Assembly: GCA_963784195.1 (NCBI GenBank)
Contig: CAWARA010000032.1
Location: forward strand, 287,602-351,601
DNA length: 64,000 nucleotides
Origin: CAVQAH01 sp963784195
GTDB lineage: Bacteria; Acidobacteriota; Vicinamibacteria; Vicinamibacterales; 2-12-FULL-66-21
Direction of reading: 5' to 3'
This document shows, piece after piece, positions 9,115-17,245 of the stretch (its first letter is position 1; every line of letters begins with the position of its first letter). Below the pieces are notes generated by a model. That model worked only from the letters and a program-made list of their open reading frames with translations, was not told the DNA's origin and did not search any database. The position numbers were made by a program, and so were the translations under genes.

Positions 9115-9732
9115 TTGAAGTGGTTTCTTCGACACGTCGGATCGCTTCACGGCGAGGTGGTGCACACGCGCCGCTCGCGCGTGCTGGCTTCGTACTTCGC
9201 GGAGTTGATTCCGCAGGGGCACGCCGTGCTCGACGTCGGCTGCGGCGACGGCCTGATCGACGCGCTCGTCCGCGAACAGCGACCCGATCTGCGCATCTCC
9301 GGCGTGGACGTGCTCGTCCGGCCGGCTGCGCTCATCCCCGTCACGCCATTTGACGGCCGGCGCATCCCCTTCGCGGACAAGTCGAGCGACACGGTGCTGC
9401 TATGCGACGTGCTGCACCACGCAGAACAGCCAGTGAGCCTGCTGAAGGAAGCCGCTCGCGTCGCGCGCCATTCCGTCGTCATCAAGGATCACAGCGTCCG
9501 GGGGCTGCTGGCGCGACCCACACTCAGGTTCATGGACTTCATCAGCAACGCACCGCAGGGTGTCGCACTGCCCTACAACTATCTGACCGAAAGCCAGTGG
9601 GCGACCGCGTTTCGCGAGTGCGGCCTCATGCCCCGCACCGTTCGATCGGAGCTGAGTCTCTACCCGTCATGGGCCGACCCGATCTTCGGCAGGTCGCTCC
9701 ATTTCGTCGGCCGCTACGAAATCGCAGGCTGA
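9115..9732 (+). CDS. SAM-dependent methyltransferase, class I
   Basis: 205 aa. The SAM-binding motif I reads VLDVGCGDGLIDAL at about residues 38-51, the acidic loop is GVDVL, and VLLCDVLHHAEQP follows as motif II/III, typical of the Methyltransf_11 group. The start used is a TTG ten bases after the GT2 stop; a GTG exists at 9105 in another frame. It sits 4 bases before the GT-C gene, so co-transcription and a role in modifying the same glycan or lipid carrier are likely. The substrate is unknown. Confidence 0.8.
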   Translation: MKWFLRHVGSLHGEVVHTRRSRVLASYFAELIPQGHAVLDVGCGDGLIDALVREQRPDLRISGVDVLVRPAALIPVTPFDGRRIPFADKSSDTVLLCDVLHHAEQPVSLLKEAARVARHSVVIKDHSVRGLLARPTLRFMDFISNAPQGVALPYNYLTESQWATAFRECGLMPRTVRSELSLYPSWADPIFGRSLHFVGRYEIAG

Positions 9733-9736
9733 ACGA

Positions 9737-11473
9737 ATGACAAGACCCTGGCCTGCGGTTGTCTTCTTCTGCGGCGTGATCGGATTCCTCGCGCCGGCCA
9801 GCTATGGTCTGCTGAACGGCGTGCGCGAGCCGGGCGTGCACGACGAGTTCAGCTATCTGCTCGGCGCAAGCACCTTCGCGCAGGGCCGCCTGTCGAATCC
9901 GACGCCTACGCTGCCCGAGTTCTTCGAAGCGCCGCACGTGCTGGTGGAGCCCACCTACAACTCGAAATACCCGCCCGGTCAAGCCCTCATGCTGGCGATC
10001 GGGTACCGCATCTTCGGACATCCCATCTGGGGCGTGTGGCTCAGTTGCGGTCTGTTTGCCGCGAGTCTGTGCTGGATGCTGCAATCGTGGACCTCGGTGC
10101 GATGGGCCGTCGCGATCACGCTGCTGACGACCATGACGTTGGGAACATCGAGCTATTGGGCGCAGTCGTACTGGGGCGGCATGGTTGCGGCCGCTGGCGG
10201 GGCATTGCTGCTCGGTGGCCTCAGGCACACGATTCATCGTGCCCGGATAGCGGTCAGCGTCCTCATGGCGCTCGGTATCGTGATCCTGGCCAACAGCCGG
10301 CCCTACGAAGGCTTGCTCATCTGCGTTCCCACAGGGTTGCTGTTCGCCCGCTGGATGCTCCGAAGCACGCAGCTGCCGCTCTCGGCAAAGCTGAAGCTCG
10401 TCGTGGCTCCGGCGTGCATCGTCTTCGTCGCCGCCGGCGTGTGCATGGGCATCTACAATCGCGCCGTTACCGGCAGTTTCGCGAGGACCCCGTACGACGT
10501 GCACGTTCGACAGTATTGGACGCGTGGGATCTTCGTGTTCGATCGCGTTCACCAGCCGGAGCGAACGCCGCCGGAGCGCGTGACGGCGTTCTATCACGAG
10601 CACGACAAGCCATCCGAATCCGGCGCGGCCCTCAGGAGAACGCTGACACAGAATCTGAGCTCGCGACTGTTTGCGCTTGCGGGAACCCCGTTTGGCGTGG
10701 CCTACCTGAGCCCGGATCCTGGCTATCAGGGACTCCTGCTCTGGTTCGCCCTGCTGGTCTCGATCTGGCGATCGCTGTCGATTGGCGCCACCGCCGCAGC
10801 CGTGCTGCTGGCCGTGGGTCTGGAATGTCTGGCCTGGAAGTTCGTGCCCTTCTATCCCAGGGTGCTCATCTTCTCGCTGGTGACGTGCTGGGCCGCTGCG
10901 TTCTACCTGTCAGCGCGTAGGAGCCCATCCGCCCGATTCATGATGGGCGCGATCGGGTTGCTGGCGCTTGGACAATCGCTGACGCTGTGGTGGTGGCCGC
11001 ACTACGCAGCCCCTGCCCTTCCGCTGCTTCTCGCCGTCATCGCGACCACGCTGCAGCGGATCGCGCGCCGTTCCCCCGGCCTCACAATCCAGCGCGTCGT
11101 CGCCGTCACAGCCTGCATCGTCGTCGTGCATGGCTCGATGCTGGCCCTCGTTGCGAGGGCGCATGGCAACAGTGACGATGGTGCCGGCGGCCGACGGGGC
11201 ATGTGGCGCGCAGAGATTAGGAATCGAATCGAACGAGAGCCCGGCACGCACCTGGTGTTCGTGCGCTACGCCAGCGACTACACCGTGCACGACGAGTGGG
11301 TGTACAACCTCGCAGATCTGAAGGGTTCGAAAGTCCTGTTTGCGCACGATCTCGGACACAGAAATCCTGAACTCGTCGCCGCCTATCCGAATCGCACGAC
11401 CTGGCTCGTCACCGTCACAACCGATCGAATCCATCTTGCGCCGTACCAAGTCGAACAGAGCGGCGAACAGTGA
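9737..11473 (+). CDS. GT-C family membrane protein, HDEFSYLL type (intact copy)
   Basis: 578 aa, the only unbroken member of a three-member paralogue set (others at 17246 and 23659). The first loop after the opening membrane segment has PGVHDEFSYLLGA (His35-Asp36-Glu37), resembling the catalytic acidic loop of GT-C enzymes. A PTYNSKYPPGQ loop and SSYWAQSYWGGM are also conserved in all copies. About ten membrane segments lead to a C-terminal soluble part with VFVRYASDYTVHDEWVYN. It is the third gene of the 7896-11473 set. It is likely to use the lipid-linked sugar made by the adjacent GT2 enzyme. Confidence 0.75.
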   Translation: MTRPWPAVVFFCGVIGFLAPASYGLLNGVREPGVHDEFSYLLGASTFAQGRLSNPTPTLPEFFEAPHVLVEPTYNSKYPPGQALMLAIGYRIFGHPIWGVWLSCGLFAASLCWMLQSWTSVRWAVAITLLTTMTLGTSSYWAQSYWGGMVAAAGGALLLGGLRHTIHRARIAVSVLMALGIVILANSRPYEGLLICVPTGLLFARWMLRSTQLPLSAKLKLVVAPACIVFVAAGVCMGIYNRAVTGSFARTPYDVHVRQYWTRGIFVFDRVHQPERTPPERVTAFYHEHDKPSESGAALRRTLTQNLSSRLFALAGTPFGVAYLSPDPGYQGLLLWFALLVSIWRSLSIGATAAAVLLAVGLECLAWKFVPFYPRVLIFSLVTCWAAAFYLSARRSPSARFMMGAIGLLALGQSLTLWWWPHYAAPALPLLLAVIATTLQRIARRSPGLTIQRVVAVTACIVVVHGSMLALVARAHGNSDDGAGGRRGMWRAEIRNRIEREPGTHLVFVRYASDYTVHDEWVYNLADLKGSKVLFAHDLGHRNPELVAAYPNRTTWLVTVTTDRIHLAPYQVEQSGEQ

Positions 11474-11600
11474 CGCTTGTGTCCGTGGTTCGTGGCTCGT
11501 CGCTCGTTGCTCGAAGAACACCATTGCAACGGCGATGCTCTTCGAGCTACGAGCGACGAACCACGGACTACGAACCACGGACCACGGCCCTCGTAGTGTC
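11474..11600. repeat. Imperfect inverted low-complexity repeat between convergent genes
   Basis: Left part: repeated CGTGG, CTCGT words starting at 11479 (GTCCGTGGTTCGT). Right part: the complementary words ACGAACCACGGAC, CGAGCGACGAACCACGG up to about 11585. The 13-base arms GTCCGTGGTTCGT and ACGAACCACGGAC are exact complements. It lies directly between two 3-prime ends (11473 + and 11606 -), so it could act as a bidirectional terminator, though there is no U-run. Confidence 0.8.
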
Positions 11601-11605
11601 CGGCT

Positions 11606-12331
11606 TTAGCCGGACCTCCCCCCCACAACCATTAACGAGCTCCCGAACGGCGGCCGCAGCGGGTTGAGCAATCGGTGCTCGAGCCGGCTCAAGCGATAGA
11701 GCGTGTCGTTAATCCAAGCCGGCGGCACCTGCGCCGGGGCGGGTTCGGATCCGAGTGCGCGTTCCACGAGGCGGCCTGCGACCTTCACCGGGAAGATCCA
11801 CTGAAACCAGTACCGCTCTCGATCGATTCGAAAGCCCGCCTGCCTGGCGACCTCGCGAAATGACGACCGCGTGTAGCGGACACGGTGGTGGTTGATCACG
11901 TCGTGGTTGGTCCAGAGCAGATTGAAGGCCGGCACCGTGATCAGTATCGTGCCGCCTGACGAAAGCAGCTGGACCGCGTGGCGGAGCGCCCCGACGGGAT
12001 CGTCGAGGTGCTCGAGGACGTCGAGCATGAGGATGAGCGAGTAGCGGTTCGCAGGCTGGAAACTCTCGTCGAATGGCCGAACGTGAATGCGTTGGCGATG
12101 AACACCGGCCGGATTCACGAGCTCGGCTGACGGCTCGATGCCCTCGACCTCACCGTATTCGAGCAGGCGATCGAAAAACAGCCCGTCACCGCAGCCGATA
12201 TCGAGAATGCGTGGCCACCCCGCCGAAGGCCGAATCCTGTTGAGCGTCTCGAGCAGCGCCGCCTCCCTTGCCCGCCACCACCAGTGCCGCTGGTACAGCT
12301 CGCGATATTGACGTCCGTAGTCAGCGTCCAT
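11606..12331 (-). CDS. SAM-dependent methyltransferase, class I
   Basis: 241 aa with motif I ILDIGCGDGLFFDRL at about residues 42-56, the acidic VEGIEPSAE loop and the LILMLDVLEHLDDP segment, all classic for Methyltransf_11/23 enzymes. The ATG at 12331 follows the TAG stop of the upstream GT2 gene without a gap, which implies translational coupling. The C-terminal third has hydrophobic and basic segments (WIFPVKVAGRLVERALG). Probably modifies a glycolipid intermediate; substrate unknown. Confidence 0.85.
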   Translation of the reverse strand: MDADYGRQYRELYQRHWWWRAREAALLETLNRIRPSAGWPRILDIGCGDGLFFDRLLEYGEVEGIEPSAELVNPAGVHRQRIHVRPFDESFQPANRYSLILMLDVLEHLDDPVGALRHAVQLLSSGGTILITVPAFNLLWTNHDVINHHRVRYTRSSFREVARQAGFRIDRERYWFQWIFPVKVAGRLVERALGSEPAPAQVPPAWINDTLYRLSRLEHRLLNPLRPPFGSSLMVVGGRSG

Positions 12332-13361
12332 CTATGGCTCGTCCGGGGTTGCCGGGCCTCGGGACTCGGACTCGGGACTCGGACGGACTCGGGACTCGGG
12401 ACTCGGGACTCGGGACCTGACTGACGACTGATGACTGATGACTTCCTTGACGATGTAAACCGGCCGCGCCTTCAATTCCTCGTACACGCGTCCCAGGTAC
12501 TCACCGATCACACCGAGGAACACCAGGATCGTGCCCGACAGGAACGTGATGATCCAGATGATCGCAGTGAAGCCGACAGGCGACCGAGCCAGGAACACCT
12601 TGGCGAAGACCGAATAGAGCGCGAAGAGCGAAGCCCCGACCATCGCGAGGAAACCCACGATGGCGGCGAACCTGAGCGGGACGATGGAGAAGGCGAAAAC
12701 GGCATCGGAGGCGAGCCGAAACAGCCTCGCCATGCTGTACTTGCTCTGACCTGCGTGCCGTTCCGCCCGCTCGACATCGATGCCAATCTGCCGGAAGCCA
12801 ACCCAGCTGCGAAGCCCGCGGAGGTATCGATGGTGCTCGGGCATCCGCCGCAGCTCGGCGACGACACGACGCGACATCAGACCGAAGTCGCCGGCATCGG
12901 TTGGCAGCTGAATGTCGGAGAGCCGTGCCAGCAGGCGGTAGAAGGTGTAATAGCAGAGACGAAGCCACCAGGGTTCCTTGCGCAGGACCCGCTTGGCGTA
13001 GACGACGTCGTAGCCCTGCGCATGCAGCGCGAGAAACTGCGGAATCGCTTCCGGTCGATCCTGAAGATCGCCGTCCATGACGACAGTCGACGTCGCCTGT
13101 GACGTGATCGAGCGCCGCTGTCAGCGCCGCCTGATGGCCGAAGTTCCGTGACAGCAGCACGGCTACCACCCGCCCGTCCTCCGCGGCGGCCTTCGTCAAC
13201 AGCTCCGCCGTCCTGTCCGTGCTGCCGTCGTCGACCATGACGATCTCGTGCGGTCCGCCGGGAACGGCGTCGAGCACGGCGCCAAGCCTTCGTAACAACT
13301 CCGGAAGCACCGACTCTTCGTTGTGCAGCGGAACGGCGACAGACAGTCTGGGACTGGTCAT
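12332..13361 (-). CDS. GT2 glycosyltransferase (ArnC/GtrB-like), frameshifted
   Basis: The N-terminal part from the ATG at 13361 carries SVAVPLHNEESVLPELL and VDDGSTDRT (43-51). Near 13083 one extra base moves the homology to a second frame, which resumes with VVMDGDLQDRPEAIPQF and runs to 12332. Restored length is about 342 aa, normal for ArnC/GtrB-type enzymes. Two C-terminal membrane segments (FAAIVGFLAMVGASLFALYS and IIWIITFLSGTILVFLGVI) precede IGEYLGRVYEE, the usual ending. The last 30 or so residues (VPSPESRVRPSPESES) are encoded by a low-complexity repeat. It would charge a polyprenyl phosphate with a sugar. Confidence 0.75.
12354..12442. repeat. CGGGACTCGGGACT repeat overlapping the 3-prime end of a GT2 gene
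   Basis: Near-tandem 7-base units (GGGACTC with spacers) at 12358-12415, followed by GACTGATGACTGATGAC to 12440. It lies inside the reading frame of the GT2 gene and encodes a Ser/Pro/Glu/Arg-rich tail that family members do not need. The repeat probably arose at the gene end and extended the frame. Confidence 0.8.
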
Positions 13362-13398
13362 CGAAGTTATAGATCGGAGCTGTCAACTCTCAGTAGTG

Positions 13399-13564
13399 TC
13401 AAGTGCGCAGGTGCGCAGGTGCGCGAGTGCCCATGTGCCAGGAGCAAAGTGCCCAAGTGTTGCAAGTGCGAACCGGCACCAGAGCACTTTCGCACGTTTG
13501 TCCTGGCACTTGCGCATCCGCGCACTTGCGCACTTGCGCACGCACTGCGCACCTGCGCACTTGA
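13399..13564. repeat. Low-complexity element bounded by a perfect 20-bp inverted repeat
   Basis: Left arm 13399-13418 reads TCAAGTGCGCAGGTGCGCAG; right arm 13545-13564 is its exact reverse complement. Between them are further inverted words (AAGTGC/GCACTT, GTGCCA/TGGCAC). It fills the gap between the GT2 start at 13361 and the methyltransferase stop at 13579. It has the same architecture as the arrays at 434, 6660 and 11474 but a different word. Confidence 0.9.
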
Positions 13565-13578
13565 TAGAGCTGATATCG

Positions 13579-14193
13579 TCATTTCTTAGTTCTACCCATG
13601 AAATAGACCATGTTCCAGAGTGTCACGCCGGGCACGCCGACCCCGTAAGGCTCGATGAGGACCGGCTCCAGCACGCTGCCCAACAGGGCTGACCATCGAT
13701 CGAGCGGCCTTGCAAACTTACCGCGATCGTGGCGGGCGAGGAAGCGTGCCGCCGAGGGGCTGTCCGGCAGCACGAGCTCGAGCACGTGCACGCGGCCGTC
13801 ATCGGTCAAGAGTCGAGAGAGGTGCTCGAGCAGTCTGACGGTTGATGAGTCGTCGAGATGGTGCAGCAGGCTGTTCACGAGGATCAGGTCGAATCGTTCG
13901 TGATCGGCGACGCGGTAGGTGGTGACATCTGCAGCGACGAACGTTCTCCGATGCCGTCGCCTGGCGCTTTCGATGTACGACTCGTTGATGTCGATGCCGA
14001 GATAGTCGGAGCCCGAGAAGAGCGCCGTGTTCGTGCCGGGTCCGCAGCCCACGTCGAGCACGCGCCGCACGCGAGCCAGATCGGTGTGCGCGCGGATCGG
14101 ACGAAGCTTCTGCTCGGCGAACGGCGCCATCCACAGCCGGTAGACCGGCGGCCACTCCATCACCCTTGCGATCAACGCATTCATTCCCGCCAT
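13579..14193 (-). CDS. SAM-dependent methyltransferase, class I
   Basis: 204 aa with motif I VLDVGCGPGTNTALF at about residues 45-59, an acidic loop LGIDINESY, and LILVNSLLHHLDDSS as the post-motif region. It overlaps the end of the GT-C gene upstream by 13 bases, so the two are probably translated together. Likely modifies a glycan or lipid intermediate of the same pathway. The substrate is not predictable. Confidence 0.85.
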   Translation of the reverse strand: MAGMNALIARVMEWPPVYRLWMAPFAEQKLRPIRAHTDLARVRRVLDVGCGPGTNTALFSGSDYLGIDINESYIESARRRHRRTFVAADVTTYRVADHERFDLILVNSLLHHLDDSSTVRLLEHLSRLLTDDGRVHVLELVLPDSPSAARFLARHDRGKFARPLDRWSALLGSVLEPVLIEPYGVGVPGVTLWNMVYFMGRTKK

Positions 14194-16004
14194 CTGACCT
14201 CGAATGTGCCCACAGTTTCGCCAACAGGGTACCGTTTGCGCAACTCGGTCAGCAATCCGGCCGATGGCGGGTCCGAGAACTGCGGGTTCTTCTTGACCAC
14301 CACGACGCGCACGTCGTTCCGCAACAGGTGATCGAGAACACGTTCGTCCGTCGTCGGCGGGTCTGCCAGGAACTCGTAGATCGTTCGTCCGGGATATGAC
14401 GTCTCCGCAAGCACGTAGATCTCGGGCGAGTCAGGGAACGCATAGATGGAGCGGCTACCCGCGTGAGCCGTCACCAGCTCGATGAGGCGATTGTACGTGC
14501 GCGCCTCTTCAGCCGAAACGCGAAGGCCCTTGGCGCGCGGTGGCGTCATCTCCGAGTTCAGCGTCACCGGCTGATACGACCGTCCCATCCTGTAGATGAA
14601 GCCGGGCGCCAACCGAAAGACCGCGAACAATACGTAGAAGACGAGCAGAAGGCTCGCGATTGGATGAGGCGCGCGACCATTGGTGAAGACCGCAGCAGCC
14701 GCGAGCGCGACCAGCGGCGCGACGTAGCAGAAGTAGATGGGGGCCGGAAAGGGATATTGCACCAGGCTTGCCGTCGCGGCGACGAAGATGACGAGGGCCC
14801 GGGTCTGCTGGTCAATCGTCAACCCGCCTGGCACACGAAGCGGCAGAACACCGGCGGCCGTCACGAACGCCAGGACGAAGACGACCGGACGCCAGGAGGT
14901 GTGATACATCGACGGCATGGAGGCCGAGAGCACGAGCATCGCCCCGAGCAGGATCGCCACGAGCGCGATCCCGGCGCGCGTGAGACGCGTCGCGCGCCAG
15001 CGCGTCATGGCGATGACGACCAGCAGAAGAATCGGGCCGCAACGGCGCACGCTGAACTGTGGCGTCGGAAAGGAGGCGAACTCCAGCCGCTCTTGCGGCG
15101 CCACGACGAGCCCGTGGTAGAGGGCCGGCCACCCTCCTGCGATCGCGAACGCCAGGAAGTAGAGGCCAATGGGAATCGCCACGCCCGCGGCAAACGGTGT
15201 AACCAGCCGGGCCAAGGCCAGGACGCGATCCCGCGCTGTGCCAGGCGGACTTTGCCACTCGCGGAGCAGCAGAATCACCGCGACTACCCCTGCAGGAACG
15301 ACGAACAGCAGGAAGCCGCCGAGGCTGGGTGCCGGCGCAACGATCGAGGTGAGGAGCCCGATGAACGCCAGCAGGCCGACCGATACGACAACCGGGTAGG
15401 CGCGCGATCGCGAGCTGAGCTCGCGCCGATGCTCCCAGGCATCGCTCTGCTCCCGCAGCAGGAGAAACAGGAGGACACCCGCGACGTAGTACAGCCCGAC
15501 AAGCTTCACCAGGAACGACAGCCCGCCGCAGAGCCCGGCCACGAACAGCCATCGGCGATTGCGGGTGTCGAGAAAGCGCACCACCGACGCTGCACCGAAG
15601 ACCGCCAGAAACAGGTTGTACCAGGACGGCACCGGCGCCGGATAGTTCGGCACGCTCCAGAGGACCGCGAGCGCCGTGACGCCGGCTGCCATCAGGGGCG
15701 ATCCGAACCGGGCCGCGAGGAAGAACACCGCCGGCACCCAGAAGACGAAGGCCCCCAACAGCACCCACCTCATCGACATGAACGTGGCACCGAACCAGCG
15801 GAGGGCCAGGGCGTTCACGTAGGTCAGCCCGCCGGTGTACATTTCGTCGAAGTCCCGGTGCGGCAGCTGGCCGGCGTTGAGGCGGTCGGCGGTCTGGAAG
15901 AACTGGCCTTCGTCGTGGGGGATCCAGCCGCGGTCGATCGTCCCGTAAGCGTAGAGCGCGGCGGCGAGCCAGATGGCGAGGAGCGCGCGGTTACGAGTTA
16001 ACAC
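14181..16004 (-). CDS. Polytopic GT-C-like membrane protein
   Basis: 607 aa starting at a GTG (16004). The first membrane segment is followed by GWIPHDEGQFFQTADRL (His30-Asp31-Glu32), the acidic first-loop motif typical of PMT-type GT-C glycosyltransferases. About ten to twelve further segments follow, then a soluble tail of about 130 residues with RTYNRLIELVTAHAG and PDSPEIYVLAE. Intact. It is divergent from the GT2 gene at 16021 with only 16 bases between start codons, so the promoters must overlap the opposing coding regions. Confidence 0.75.
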   Translation of the reverse strand: MLTRNRALLAIWLAAALYAYGTIDRGWIPHDEGQFFQTADRLNAGQLPHRDFDEMYTGGLTYVNALALRWFGATFMSMRWVLLGAFVFWVPAVFFLAARFGSPLMAAGVTALAVLWSVPNYPAPVPSWYNLFLAVFGAASVVRFLDTRNRRWLFVAGLCGGLSFLVKLVGLYYVAGVLLFLLLREQSDAWEHRRELSSRSRAYPVVVSVGLLAFIGLLTSIVAPAPSLGGFLLFVVPAGVVAVILLLREWQSPPGTARDRVLALARLVTPFAAGVAIPIGLYFLAFAIAGGWPALYHGLVVAPQERLEFASFPTPQFSVRRCGPILLLVVIAMTRWRATRLTRAGIALVAILLGAMLVLSASMPSMYHTSWRPVVFVLAFVTAAGVLPLRVPGGLTIDQQTRALVIFVAATASLVQYPFPAPIYFCYVAPLVALAAAAVFTNGRAPHPIASLLLVFYVLFAVFRLAPGFIYRMGRSYQPVTLNSEMTPPRAKGLRVSAEEARTYNRLIELVTAHAGSRSIYAFPDSPEIYVLAETSYPGRTIYEFLADPPTTDERVLDHLLRNDVRVVVVKKNPQFSDPPSAGLLTELRKRYPVGETVGTFEVRWRE

Positions 16005-16020
16005 CGTTCCATAAGACTAT

Positions 16021-17238
16021 ATGTACCCTCTGATGCATACGCCTGGACAGGGAACTGACGGTGGCGCGACGGCTGCCCGTACGCCATGCGAGGTGTCGGT
16101 CGTCATGCCCTGTTTGAACGAACATGAAACAGTCGGAAAGTGCGTGCAGAAGGCGCTCGACTCGTTGGCCCAATCTGCGATTTCCGGGGAAGTCATCGTT
16201 GCAGATAACGGCAGCACCGACGGCTCGATTGAAATCGCAGAATCACTCGGTGCGCGCGTTGTCCGCGTACAGGACCGTGGCTACGGAAACGCCTTGATAG
16301 GCGGAATTCGCGCCGCGCGGGGACGTTATGTGATCATGGGCGACGCCGACGACAGTTACGATTTTCGCGACGTCCCGAAGTTCGTGGACAAACTTCGTCA
16401 AGGTTACGACCTCGTGCAGGGCTGCCGGCTGCCTTCGGGGGGCGGCACCGTGCTTCCTGGCGCGATGCCCTGGCTGCACCGATGGCTCGGCAACCCCATG
16501 CTCTCGCTCATGGCCCGACGCATGTTCAGGACACAGATTCGGGATATCTACTGCGGCATGCGAGGCTTTACGCGCGCCGCGTTCGACCGTCTGGATCTCC
16601 AGTGCACCGGCATGGAGTTCGCCACCGAAATGGTCATCAAGGCCAGCCTCTTCAACGAGCGCATCGCTCAGATCCCGATCACATTGTCCCCGGACGGCAG
16701 GCGGCTCCGCCGCCCCCACCTGAGAACTTTCCGGGACGGCTGGCGAACGCTCCGGTTCTTCCTGATCTTTTCGCCGCGGTGGCTGTTCTGGTACAGCGGA
16801 TGGGCGTTGATGGTCCTTGGTCTCATCGGCTACGCGATCGCGCTGCCCGGTTTGACGATTGCCGGCGCCAGGTTCGACGTGCACACGCTGGTCGTCGCCA
16901 GCGTGGCCTTTCAATTCGGTCTTCAGAGCGTGATCTTCGCGGTCTTGACGACAACGTACGCAATCAAACAAGGCTTCAGACCGTCGAACAAGCGGATCGA
17001 TCGTTTCTTCGAGCTCTTCACGCTGGAACGTGGGCTCATGGCTGGTCTGGCCGCAATCGCCCTTGGTGCGGCGATGGTTGCCTGGGCAGCCATGACTTGG
17101 TACCGCGCGGGTTTCGGCCCCCTCGACTACCCATCGACGATGCGGATCGTCGTCCCTGGAGCGACGCTCGTGACGGCCGGAGGCTCCCTCGTGCTGAACA
17201 GTTTCCTGTGCAGCATGCTTGGGCTGGACCGCCGCTAG
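16021..17238 (+). CDS. GT2 glycosyltransferase with C-terminal membrane domain (copy 2)
   Basis: 405 aa, closely similar to the enzyme at 7896-9104: SVVMPCLNEHETVG, VADNGSTDGS, MGDADDSYDF, RDIYCGMRGFTRAAF and the HLRTFRDGWRTLRFFLIFSPRW junction to four membrane segments are all shared. ATGs at 16021 and 16033 are both possible starts; the conserved region begins only at about residue 24. It is the first gene of the amplified module, four bases from the GTG start option of the GT-C gene behind it. It would make a polyprenyl-phosphate sugar. Confidence 0.88.
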   Translation: MYPLMHTPGQGTDGGATAARTPCEVSVVMPCLNEHETVGKCVQKALDSLAQSAISGEVIVADNGSTDGSIEIAESLGARVVRVQDRGYGNALIGGIRAARGRYVIMGDADDSYDFRDVPKFVDKLRQGYDLVQGCRLPSGGGTVLPGAMPWLHRWLGNPMLSLMARRMFRTQIRDIYCGMRGFTRAAFDRLDLQCTGMEFATEMVIKASLFNERIAQIPITLSPDGRRLRRPHLRTFRDGWRTLRFFLIFSPRWLFWYSGWALMVLGLIGYAIALPGLTIAGARFDVHTLVVASVAFQFGLQSVIFAVLTTTYAIKQGFRPSNKRIDRFFELFTLERGLMAGLAAIALGAAMVAWAAMTWYRAGFGPLDYPSTMRIVVPGATLVTAGGSLVLNSFLCSMLGLDRR

Positions 17239-17245
17239 ATCCGTG

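Noticed and set aside
14463..16001. 512-codon + frame opposite a GT-C gene
   Set aside because: Arg/Gln/Glu-rich shadow without membrane or domain pattern; the minus-strand gene has a proper GT-C layout.
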